A stretch of 64,000 nt of DNA, taken from IMG/VR virus record IMGVR_UViG_3300035703_000046, positions 1 through 64,000 of that record. One strand, written 5' to 3'. A program made the position numbers and the translations under genes. This stretch comes from a virus. This document shows, in pieces, positions 9,110 to 15,939 of this stretch; positions within the stretch are counted from its first letter, which is position 1, and each line of letters opens with the position of its first letter. A model generated the notes under the pieces. The model was not told where the DNA came from and searched no databases. It saw only the letters and a program-made list of their open reading frames with translations.

Positions 9110-9385
9110 CTATTTAACTAATCCGTAGAGTTGACCAACATGTTTAACTTCTTCATCTGAAGAAGCTTCAATTAATGAAATTGCTGCTGCTTTTAAAGCT
9201 GTAGCAGTTTTTGACATACCTCTTTTATTTAACTCGATTGCCATTTCTGCAATTTTAGCAACGGCTAAAGAAGTTGAATTATTTTTTTCTTCTAAAATAG
9301 AGGCTGTCTTAATGGAAGCAGTTTTAACAGATTCGCTTGCTAAAATGCCATTCATTTCTATATCTAAATTAAACTCTGGTTTCAT
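9110..9385 (-). CDS. Small Ala-rich helical-hairpin protein
   Basis: The 91-residue protein begins with a short polar segment, then two KTAS tetrapeptides (residues 21-28). It then has the clearest copy of the shared helical hairpin (residues 38-75: VAKIAEMAIELNKRGMSKTA). It is the first gene after the terminator that follows the protease/scaffold gene and begins the hairpin-rich cluster. The repeated KTAS could be a processing or interaction site, but nothing proves this. Function unknown. Confidence 0.68.
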   Translation of the reverse strand: MKPEFNLDIEMNGILASESVKTASIKTASILEEKNNSTSLAVAKIAEMAIELNKRGMSKTATALKAAAISLIEASSDEEVKHVGQLYGLVK

Positions 9386-9413
9386 TCATTATCCTATAGT
9401 CGAAAAAATAAGA

Positions 9414-9448
9414 AGGGCAAACTCTATATCTATGCTAGAGTTTGCCCT
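9414..9448 (-). terminator. Rho-independent terminator after protease/scaffold gene
   Basis: A perfect 12-bp inverted repeat (arms 9414-9425 and 9437-9448, agggcaaactct and its complement) encloses an 11-base loop. Read on the minus strand, the stem is followed by TTCTTATTTTTT. It lies 30 bases past the stop of the gene at 9478-13092. It would shut off transcription of that apparently highly expressed gene before the hairpin-protein cluster. Confidence 0.9.
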
Positions 9449-9477
9449 AATTATTTAATATTTCTTACTAACGTTTA

Positions 9478-11991
9478 TCAATATTTGCGGTTAGCAAAAG
9501 CTGCTGCAAATTCTGTGATAAGGTCGTTTGATTCTGTTGAAGCAGTTGCAATGAGTTCTTCGCTCATTAAACCAATTTGTGGCATTGCATAAGATGCGTT
9601 GCGTGTCATTGGTGTGCGTTCAACGTGTTTCTTCATAGAGTCAAAGCCTGCGTCGTTGAAGCTCATGAGTTCATCAACTTGTTCTTTGATAGCATGTTTG
9701 TCACGACCGATGAGACCTTTGGCTGCCATTTCGTTAGCAAGGTCATAGGCGCGAGCAATTTTAACGCGGAAAGTTTCCATGTTTTCTGCTTTTTTGGCTT
9801 GAGCATGTTCTGAAGTTAATTCAGCTGCAAATTCTTTGCTGGCTTTATCTTTGGCTTGACCATAGAAGTCTTTCCAGTATTTAACTGCAGCTGCATCGAG
9901 ACCTGCTTTGACGAGTTGATCAACTTCAGATGCTTCAATGCGACCGGCTGTAACAAGTTTCTGAATATCTTCTGCTGCTTTCTTGGTTTTTGCAGAAACT
10001 TCTTTTGTTGCAACTTCATGAACTGCTGAAGCAACTTCTTCGAGAGTTTCAACTTTAGCGCCTTCGCCTTTCATGCCTGAAAGTATTGGACCGCCTTTAC
10101 CGTGTGCATCTTGAAGAATTTTGCTGAATTGCATTGCTTTGGCAGCTTGTTTTGCACGATATGCTGCGCGACCTTCTTTGGTGGTAAGATCATCTGAGGC
10201 GAGTGCTGCTTTGGCATCTTCTGCTTTTTGGAATTCCATAGTGTTTCCTGATTTATCTGTTACTTTAACGGGACCATGATGAACGTCATCGGCTGCATCG
10301 TCTGAATCCATCATTGCAAGGATATCATCAACTGAAAGTTCATCGCCTTTATCCATGTCCATCATATGATGCATGTCTTTTTTGCTCATGTGGTCCTTTG
10401 CTGCTCCGTCATCAGCTAATGATGCTGGGCTATATGGTTTTGGTTTTGCTGCTTGTGGTTTGCCTGCAACTGCTCCTGAAAGACCTGGAGTAGAGGAGGC
10501 AGTTCCACTAACAGCTGCTTCGCCAGGAGCAGGGGCTTTTCCACCAGATGTAAAGGCAGTTCCTCTTTCTTTAGAGCTTAAAAGAAGTTTGCCTTTAAGA
10601 GCTTCAGATAGTTGTTTTAACTCTGCTGGAGTTAATTTAGCAGAAAGTGTATTTACAACTGGTTTTGGTAATTCTTGAGACATTTCAACAAATGGATCTT
10701 GTGCAACTTTAACCATGCGAACTTCTTGTTTTGCTTGTTTGACAAGTACTTCTGTTGAAGAAGCATATTTGCTAAATGCGCTCATAAGAGTGTATGCATC
10801 GGCAATCACTTCGCGTGCTGCTGCTTTGCTTTCTGCAACTGTATCTAGTACTTCAGCAGAAGCGTTCTTTACAAGAACTTGTCTTGCAAGTCTAAGTTCA
10901 TCAATAACGCCTGCTAATTTAACAGATGTTTCTTTCATTGCTGAAAGAATTGTTCTGCCAAGTTTTTTCTGCATTGCCATGAGAGAAGCTGTTGTTGGAG
11001 ATAATGCAGGTGATTGTGCAAGACCTTCAAGTTCAGGAGTTGGTGATTCTGCAGCTTTTTCAGTGAGAAGTGCTTCTACACCTTTGCGAAGATCTGCGTG
11101 GAGTTCTTCGAGTTTGTCAAGTAATCCAGGAAGGTCTTTAGCTGGGTCTCCAGATACGCCTGCTGCTGCTGGTTTTTCTGCTGGCTCTTCGCCCATTTCA
11201 GGAAGTTCTGGCATTTCGGGCATAGCTAAATCTGCTGGAGCAGGAGCTGCTGGAGCGGCTGGTGCTGCGGGAGCAGGTGCAGCCTGAGCGGATTTGTACA
11301 TGCTGGCAACTTTTTCTAGACCATTGCTGCGGATTTTTGCAATTAATGAACGACCAAAGCCTTCATTTGCAACGCTGTCATAAAGTGCAACTGTGCGACC
11401 GGCAGTGATTTCATTAACACTTGCTGAGAATACAAGTTTTTTGTCTGCAAATACCTCCCAACGTGAATTGGCAAGATCGTCATTGCCATTTGCAGAAGCT
11501 GCCTTTAAGAATCTAGCGGTGAGTTTTGCACGAGAAAGCATTTGTTTCTTTTCTAAGTCTTTGGGGAAAAGACCGTCAACATCGCCTGTATCTGGGAATG
11601 GAGGAGCGCCTACCATTTGTTTATCCTGAGTGTTGCGGATTTTATCTGCATCTTCTTTTGGATATGTTTGTGGTTCGTTAGCTCCGCCGCCACCTTGGAA
11701 GTAAGCTTGTTTTTTAGCAAGATTTGCTTTTGCGGCTTCTAATGCTGCTTGACGACGAATTGAGCGCATTTCTTCTTCTGCTAAGCGTTGTAATCTGCGT
11801 TTGCGAGCTTCTTCGGTTTCGCCGAAAGATTCATAACCAGGGTGCATTCCATCAACTGGACCGGTGTTCATTTGACCGACCATTTGTTTGTCTTGGGTGT
11901 TGCGAACCTTTTCTGCATCTTCTTTTGGATATGTTTGTGGCTCGTTCATTCCGCCGCCACCTTGAAAATAAGCCTTTTTCTGAGTTGTCAT
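9478..11991 (-). CDS. Nested in-frame scaffold product (internal start)
   Basis: Within the long protease/scaffold gene, codon 368 is ATG (11991-11989), preceded by AAGGA (12003-11999) and a seven-base spacer, a canonical ribosome site. It starts MTTQKKAYFQGG, exactly where the composition changes from the linker to the Ala-rich scaffold-like part. The product would be 837 residues. Lambda makes its Nu3 scaffold from an internal in-frame start in the protease gene C, so the layout has precedent. This is inferred from the ribosome site and domain boundary, not shown. Confidence 0.5.
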   Translation of the reverse strand: MTTQKKAYFQGGGGMNEPQTYPKEDAEKVRNTQDKQMVGQMNTGPVDGMHPGYESFGETEEARKRRLQRLAEEEMRSIRRQAALEAAKANLAKKQAYFQGGGGANEPQTYPKEDADKIRNTQDKQMVGAPPFPDTGDVDGLFPKDLEKKQMLSRAKLTARFLKAASANGNDDLANSRWEVFADKKLVFSASVNEITAGRTVALYDSVANEGFGRSLIAKIRSNGLEKVASMYKSAQAAPAPAAPAAPAAPAPADLAMPEMPELPEMGEEPAEKPAAAGVSGDPAKDLPGLLDKLEELHADLRKGVEALLTEKAAESPTPELEGLAQSPALSPTTASLMAMQKKLGRTILSAMKETSVKLAGVIDELRLARQVLVKNASAEVLDTVAESKAAAREVIADAYTLMSAFSKYASSTEVLVKQAKQEVRMVKVAQDPFVEMSQELPKPVVNTLSAKLTPAELKQLSEALKGKLLLSSKERGTAFTSGGKAPAPGEAAVSGTASSTPGLSGAVAGKPQAAKPKPYSPASLADDGAAKDHMSKKDMHHMMDMDKGDELSVDDILAMMDSDDAADDVHHGPVKVTDKSGNTMEFQKAEDAKAALASDDLTTKEGRAAYRAKQAAKAMQFSKILQDAHGKGGPILSGMKGEGAKVETLEEVASAVHEVATKEVSAKTKKAAEDIQKLVTAGRIEASEVDQLVKAGLDAAAVKYWKDFYGQAKDKASKEFAAELTSEHAQAKKAENMETFRVKIARAYDLANEMAAKGLIGRDKHAIKEQVDELMSFNDAGFDSMKKHVERTPMTRNASYAMPQIGLMSEELIATASTESNDLITEFAAAFANRKY

Positions 11992-13092
11992 TTGTTCATC
12001 CTTATTAAAACTGGAAAGTTTGTTAATTCTTTCAAATATTGTGTCTAATTTATCAGAAATGTTTTTTAGTGCATATTCTGAAGATTTATCAGAAGCTTCT
12101 TTTCCTAATTGATTAGGTGAATTTTCTGATGGTTTGTCTTTTACTTCTTTCAATAATTCTTCAATTTGTGCTTTTAATGCACCTAATTGCTCTGTAGCTT
12201 CTTCTAAAGAAGATACTAATCCTTCCATCTTGCCAGAAGTTTCTGGTTTTGATGTCTCTGATTCAGATGATTCTGACTCAGAGGCTTCGGGATCTTTTTT
12301 CAAGAATTCTTGTTCTTTTGCTTCAACATATTTAGCAATGCTATTAGCAGCTGCTATAATTGTTTTAATTTTTGCCTTTGGATCGGCACCATTTACAACA
12401 ATGGATAATTCAATTGGGTTTAAATCCAAATTGACTTCACCATAACATGATTTATTTTTCATATGGTTACAGAAATCGGATTCTGTACGAGCCACATTGC
12501 CACAATCATAGCAAACTGCTTTACCAACACCTGTTCCCATGGAAACAGAAGCTGCATAACCAGTTGAAACTTTTCGTGCTAAATCTGGATAGTTCTTTTT
12601 ATCCAAAGCGCACAATGCAACTACTCTTTTTAATTTGTGATCATAATAAGTATCGACAATTAATCCTCGAATCATGTCAACAGAAGAGCTTTTATGATCT
12701 AAGCAAAGAGGTTTGCCAACCCATTTTTTATGAGCAGAAATAAGCTCTTGGGCGGGGAAAATATCAGAATTATTATTTTTATATGGTCTTATACTTGGGT
12801 CGTTGCTTTTCCAAATAACTCCATCGCCTTTTTTCTCCCACCAAACTTTAACTGGCTCGCCAGAAGCTGTAACTTTTAAGCTGCCATCTTCATTGATAGC
12901 TGAATGCTCAGCGGCGTGCATCATTACTGCGCTAAAATAAAGAAAATCATCTCCTTTTGGAGCAATAATTTTTAATTCTTTGGCAATTTTTTCAAATTTA
13001 TTTTGAATCTCTGGATCGGATAAAACGCTTTCAACGTCTTGAATATCCGATGCTGTAATTGAAATAGATTCACCAATTTTTACTAACGACAT
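9478..13092 (-). CDS. Prohead protease-like protein fused to scaffold-like protein
   Basis: This 1204-residue protein is read as a head maturation protease fused to a scaffold. Residues 1-250 resemble phage prohead protease/core proteins: a conserved Leu-Asp-His (LCLDHKSS), GLIVDTYYD, VSMGTGVG, a Cys/His zinc-like CYDCGN...DFCNHM, then PIELSIVVNGADPKAKI. Residues 250-365 are a Ser/Glu-rich and coiled-coil linker. From about 368 to the end it is Ala/Lys/Glu-rich and helical, with a Pro/Ala linker (620-650) and a 34-residue element present twice (374-405, 463-494). An internal AAGGA and ATG sit at the junction. The downstream part is visibly richer in G+C than neighbours, as expected for a strongly expressed gene. 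The start ATG at 13092 follows AAGGATGATAA. The active-site triad was not confirmed. Confidence 0.72.
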   Translation of the reverse strand: MSLVKIGESISITASDIQDVESVLSDPEIQNKFEKIAKELKIIAPKGDDFLYFSAVMMHAAEHSAINEDGSLKVTASGEPVKVWWEKKGDGVIWKSNDPSIRPYKNNNSDIFPAQELISAHKKWVGKPLCLDHKSSSVDMIRGLIVDTYYDHKLKRVVALCALDKKNYPDLARKVSTGYAASVSMGTGVGKAVCYDCGNVARTESDFCNHMKNKSCYGEVNLDLNPIELSIVVNGADPKAKIKTIIAAANSIAKYVEAKEQEFLKKDPEASESESSESETSKPETSGKMEGLVSSLEEATEQLGALKAQIEELLKEVKDKPSENSPNQLGKEASDKSSEYALKNISDKLDTIFERINKLSSFNKDEQMTTQKKAYFQGGGGMNEPQTYPKEDAEKVRNTQDKQMVGQMNTGPVDGMHPGYESFGETEEARKRRLQRLAEEEMRSIRRQAALEAAKANLAKKQAYFQGGGGANEPQTYPKEDADKIRNTQDKQMVGAPPFPDTGDVDGLFPKDLEKKQMLSRAKLTARFLKAASANGNDDLANSRWEVFADKKLVFSASVNEITAGRTVALYDSVANEGFGRSLIAKIRSNGLEKVASMYKSAQAAPAPAAPAAPAAPAPADLAMPEMPELPEMGEEPAEKPAAAGVSGDPAKDLPGLLDKLEELHADLRKGVEALLTEKAAESPTPELEGLAQSPALSPTTASLMAMQKKLGRTILSAMKETSVKLAGVIDELRLARQVLVKNASAEVLDTVAESKAAAREVIADAYTLMSAFSKYASSTEVLVKQAKQEVRMVKVAQDPFVEMSQELPKPVVNTLSAKLTPAELKQLSEALKGKLLLSSKERGTAFTSGGKAPAPGEAAVSGTASSTPGLSGAVAGKPQAAKPKPYSPASLADDGAAKDHMSKKDMHHMMDMDKGDELSVDDILAMMDSDDAADDVHHGPVKVTDKSGNTMEFQKAEDAKAALASDDLTTKEGRAAYRAKQAAKAMQFSKILQDAHGKGGPILSGMKGEGAKVETLEEVASAVHEVATKEVSAKTKKAAEDIQKLVTAGRIEASEVDQLVKAGLDAAAVKYWKDFYGQAKDKASKEFAAELTSEHAQAKKAENMETFRVKIARAYDLANEMAAKGLIGRDKHAIKEQVDELMSFNDAGFDSMKKHVERTPMTRNASYAMPQIGLMSEELIATASTESNDLITEFAAAFANRKY
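11612..11973 (-). repeat. Direct intragenic repeat, 267-bp period
   Basis: Two copies of about 95 bp (11612-11706 and 11879-11973) are close to identical at the DNA level. They encode the element YFQGGGG-x-NEPQTYPKED followed by RNTQDKQMVG. The offset is 267 bp, 89 codons, so the reading frame is kept. It looks like a recent duplication inside the scaffold-like region, with divergent sequence between the copies. Confidence 0.85.
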
Positions 13093-13147
13093 TTATCATC
13101 CTTGTTTTAAATAAATATTTTCCTGAATATACAAATTTAGCCATATA

Positions 13148-13282
13148 TTATTTCAATTTATCTTTGGAAGAATCTTTATTTTCTTCTTCGGCATTTTTTT
13201 GTATTTTTTCTTGTTCCTTCTTCATTTCTTCGGTGCTTAAAATTTTAATAGGAACAACATCACCAATTTTAATAAAAGCCAT
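13148..13282 (-). CDS. Small basic/acidic peptide upstream of protease gene
   Basis: A 44-codon open frame fills most of the gap between 13092 and 13290. It begins MAFIKIGDVVPIKIL at ATG 13282 behind AAGGA with a four-base spacer, then becomes a Lys/Glu helix and ends at TAA 13148. Its first eight residues resemble the start of the next gene product (MSLVKIGESISI). It may be a duplicated leader or a small scaffold-associated peptide. The ribosome site and coding-like composition support it; function is unknown. Confidence 0.6.
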   Translation of the reverse strand: MAFIKIGDVVPIKILSTEEMKKEQEKIQKNAEEENKDSSKDKLK

Positions 13283-13289
13283 ACTATCC

Positions 13290-14009
13290 TTACGTTGCTA
13301 TTCTGGTAGCGTTTCTCAAATCTTGTGGATATGAAACCTTTTGAGAATCAGAGAAATTTAAACTTTGTGGTCTTTTTTTAATCTGTGGTAATTGACCACC
13401 TTCTGACTCATTTATTTTCTTATAAATTTCTATAACAGTTGGTATTTTTTCTTCTAAATTTTCTTTATAATTATTATCAGAAATCCAACTATCACCTGCA
13501 ATATTTTCTGACAAGTGTTTAATTATTCTATCTCTACAGAGTTCTTCTGTTTGGTTAATTTCTTTTCGAAGATTATCAATTGCCGCAATGAGTTTATCTT
13601 TAAACTCAGATATTGAATAATCGTCTAGTGTGTTAATTAGTTTTGCTTTTGCTGAAAAAACATCAGAAATACTTTCTTTAAAAGTATTAATTAGTTCAAT
13701 GCAATGAGTATCTGTAGAAAAATAATTTAAAGATTTTAAAGATTTAATAGAAATTTTTTGTAAAGTTGTAAAATGCTTTTTAACTTGTAATTTAATTAAA
13801 TTTAATCTTCCGCGAAATTTTATTAAATCATCTTTTGGAATTGAATCTGCGGTTTTAAACGGATCGTATAATTTATCTAAATAATTTTTTATTATTGAAA
13901 TAGAATTAATAACATAAGAGAAATTCTTAACAGCATGATTTGCAATTTCTTTTTCAGAATCAGGGACTTTAAAAGACATTTCTAATGCTGCAGCTAGTTT
14001 TGTAATCAT
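13290..14009 (-). CDS. Helical protein of unknown function
   Basis: The 239-residue product is predicted to be nearly all helix, rich in Lys, Ile, Asn and Ser. The first 15 residues (MITKLAAALEMSF) are Ala-rich, like other N-termini in this genome. No catalytic motif was seen. The start at 14009 has no clear Shine-Dalgarno sequence, and a second Met at codon 11 is an alternative. It lies directly upstream of the protease/scaffold region in transcription order, so an internal head or assembly role is possible. Confidence 0.68.
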   Translation of the reverse strand: MITKLAAALEMSFKVPDSEKEIANHAVKNFSYVINSISIIKNYLDKLYDPFKTADSIPKDDLIKFRGRLNLIKLQVKKHFTTLQKISIKSLKSLNYFSTDTHCIELINTFKESISDVFSAKAKLINTLDDYSISEFKDKLIAAIDNLRKEINQTEELCRDRIIKHLSENIAGDSWISDNNYKENLEEKIPTVIEIYKKINESEGGQLPQIKKRPQSLNFSDSQKVSYPQDLRNATRIAT

Positions 14010-14080
14010 AGTTTTTACTTATAACAAGTATGTTTAAAATAATATATGAATATAATATATAATTGATAGCGTTAAACTAA

Positions 14081-14884
14081 TTAAATATCAACCAATCCTT
14101 CGCCCTCAACTGGACCCCTGCCTATCGTTTGAGGCGCTCCATTTGTGCGAGTGCCCATTTGAATCATATTTTGAATTTGCGAGTCATAGTCATCAACAAG
14201 TGCATGCACTTTAGAGCCAATCCCATAATATGGGACGCTTTCAAAAGGAGCAAAAGATGTCATTTTATGATGTTCGGATGGATTTGGTAAATTATTAATT
14301 TGATAAATATTAGAAATTAAATCATTTAAATTATTTTTAAATTCACCATCATCGGCGGCAGAAGAAGAGGGACTTATTTCTGTTCCAGATTCTGTCTCTA
14401 CGGATTTATCTTTATTTTTAGGATCTAATAATTTTAGATATGTTTCCCATGATTGATATAAATTGGTATTAGTTCCAACTTTTCCGAAATTTAATTTATT
14501 TTTAATTTCATCAATTACAGCTTGAACTGATTGATTCATTCCAATTATTTTATATAAAGCAATAACAAACCCAACCTGATCTGTGTTTACAGAAGAATAA
14601 ACATAGATAGGTCTTTTGCTGAAAATGTTTTTGATGTTATTTTTTAAGTAATTAACATCGCCCCTGGCAAATTCAGTTCCGCTAATTCCTACTTGAGTGT
14701 AAATGTCTCCAAATCCGGCTTGATTAATATTTTCTTTAATTTTTTTATCAGTAGATTTATCAACACATAAAATGTTTTTTATATTAATAGTTTTTAAATA
14801 CTTTAAAATATCTGGTGTCGGTGGAGGACCAGCATAAATATCATTCCCAAGCGATTTATAAGATGTAAATTGAGCCATAATCAA
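14081..14884 (-). CDS. Degenerate dual-specificity-phosphatase-like protein
   Basis: The first 120 residues of this 267-residue protein follow the layout of a dual-specificity/tyrosine phosphatase: a short entry segment with YAGPPPTPD, strand NILCVD, and then the loop region. At the P-loop position, residues 95-107 read VYSSVNTDQVGFV, which aligns without gaps to VHCxxGxxRTGFV. The catalytic Cys is replaced by Ser, His by Tyr and Arg by Gln, so catalysis should be lost. The C-terminal half is Asp/Glu/Asn-rich and less ordered. A second Met at codon 3 is an alternative start. It is probably a binding protein or virion part that keeps only the fold. Confidence 0.65.
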   Translation of the reverse strand: MIMAQFTSYKSLGNDIYAGPPPTPDILKYLKTINIKNILCVDKSTDKKIKENINQAGFGDIYTQVGISGTEFARGDVNYLKNNIKNIFSKRPIYVYSSVNTDQVGFVIALYKIIGMNQSVQAVIDEIKNKLNFGKVGTNTNLYQSWETYLKLLDPKNKDKSVETESGTEISPSSSAADDGEFKNNLNDLISNIYQINNLPNPSEHHKMTSFAPFESVPYYGIGSKVHALVDDYDSQIQNMIQMGTRTNGAPQTIGRGPVEGEGLVDI

Positions 14885-15189
14885 TATAAGTGATTTATAA
14901 TATTATCTAAAACATTTTTAATATATCTGCTATCGTGACCAATTAGAATGGTTTTAATGAACGTAATAGACTGACCCATAGAAGAACTAGCGGGTGTTTT
15001 CTTGGAAGCAATCTCGGTTGGGTTTAACTTCCTAATCTTATCTCTCATTGATTTATAAACTTGAGGTCTTTTTTCCGGAGAAATTCTTGTTAATAAAAAT
15101 TTAACAATATCTGCAATTCCTTTGCCTGCAGATTCTGGAGAGCCCATTTCAATTGTGGCAGCAGCTAATTTAAACATCCTGTGATTCAT
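14881..15189 (-). CDS. Small protein of unknown function
   Basis: The 102-residue product starts at ATG 15189, which has AAGGA with a five-base spacer; the internal ATG at 15177 has no comparable spacing. It is basic and helical (IADIVKFLLTRISPEKRPQV and a Lys/Arg-rich segment), with no recognised motif. The gene overlaps both neighbours (20 bases upstream, ATGA downstream), so it is translated as part of the virion-gene operon. Confidence 0.65.
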   Translation of the reverse strand: MNHRMFKLAAATIEMGSPESAGKGIADIVKFLLTRISPEKRPQVYKSMRDKIRKLNPTEIASKKTPASSSMGQSITFIKTILIGHDSRYIKNVLDNIINHLY

Positions 15190-15577
15190 GTTTGTCCTTG
15201 GCTTGCATTTCTAACAAGCAAACGTTTTCAATCTCATCAATGGGCGTGTTTTCAAGCAATGCTTTATCAAAAATTTTTTTAAATTTTCTCATTACTTCTT
15301 CTACATTTTCTGGATTTTTTTTATTAACATTTCTTAGATAGCTAGAATATGTGAGGTCTTCGTTATGATCATGATGATGATTGTGATGATGATGGTTAGC
15401 CTTGGATTCTTTTTGATACTTTTTCATTCTCTCATCTTTATGCTTGAAAAATTCAATATCTTTTAAACGTTCTTGGGCTGCTGCTAAAGAGTGATAAGTG
15501 CCCATGTTTTTTCCTTTTTCAGAAAAAACTCTCCAGGTATTTTGATTAATTTTTTTTATATATGATAATTTAATCAT
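15170..15577 (-). CDS. Small protein with natural poly-His segment
   Basis: The 135-residue protein begins with a domain common in phage genomes (pattern WRVFSEKGKNMGTYHSLAAA followed by RLKDIEFFKHK), whose function is unknown to me. A His-rich segment follows at residues 62-73 (HHHHNHHHDH), which could bind metal ions. The rest is helical and charged. The start ATG overlaps the upstream stop by ATGA. This class of protein is often near structural genes, but no role is established here. Confidence 0.7.
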   Translation of the reverse strand: MIKLSYIKKINQNTWRVFSEKGKNMGTYHSLAAAQERLKDIEFFKHKDERMKKYQKESKANHHHHNHHHDHNEDLTYSSYLRNVNKKNPENVEEVMRKFKKIFDKALLENTPIDEIENVCLLEMQAKDKHESQDV

Positions 15578-15939
15578 TTTAATGATTGCATATAATTAAA
15601 TTTTTCAGCAAAACCATCATATTCTTCTTCATAAATATCTTTAATATATAGTTTTTCCTCTAACGCGACAATAGAACGAACGCTCCAAACATTAAGAAAA
15701 ACTTTTGCAAATCTTCCCTTTTTTTCGACCAAAACAATCAAAGAATCGCCAACGGCAGCAACTAACTTTCCCCGAATGACGTTTTTTTGCTCAATATCCT
15801 GTTCAGCAAATTTAGTTGTAGTTTTTACATCCCCAGAATAGACTTCTACTAATTGATCTTTTAAATGAACAATAACGGCAGCTGCATAGGGGTGAAGCTT
15901 TATATCTTCCATGTGGATATCATCGCCAGTTTCTATCAT
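15574..15939 (-). CDS. Small beta-rich protein of unknown function
   Basis: This 121-residue product is acidic at the N-terminus (IETGDDIHMEDI) and then mostly short beta strands (AAAVIVHLKDQLVEVYSG, GKLVAAVGDSLIVLVEKKG), suggesting an SH3- or OB-like barrel. It ends with an acidic/aromatic helix. The start overlaps the upstream stop and its own stop overlaps the next start by ATGA, so it is tightly coupled in the virion operon. No catalytic residue pattern was recognised. Confidence 0.66.
   Translation of the reverse strand: MIETGDDIHMEDIKLHPYAAAVIVHLKDQLVEVYSGDVKTTTKFAEQDIEQKNVIRGKLVAAVGDSLIVLVEKKGRFAKVFLNVWSVRSIVALEEKLYIKDIYEEEYDGFAEKFNYMQSLK

Noticed and set aside
10715-11287. 190-codon plus-strand frame rich in Ala and Ser
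   Set aside because: Antisense of the scaffold-like gene, no ribosome site, and low-complexity composition explained by the real gene.
11700-12008. Two further plus-strand frames and a protease-site-like YFQG
   Set aside because: The frames are shadows of the scaffold gene. YFQG matches the TEV site only in part and has no reason to be one here.
15395-15430. His-rich tract as a cloning tag
   Set aside because: It is inside a natural gene with Asn and Asp interruptions and phage-like neighbours; no vector sequence is present.
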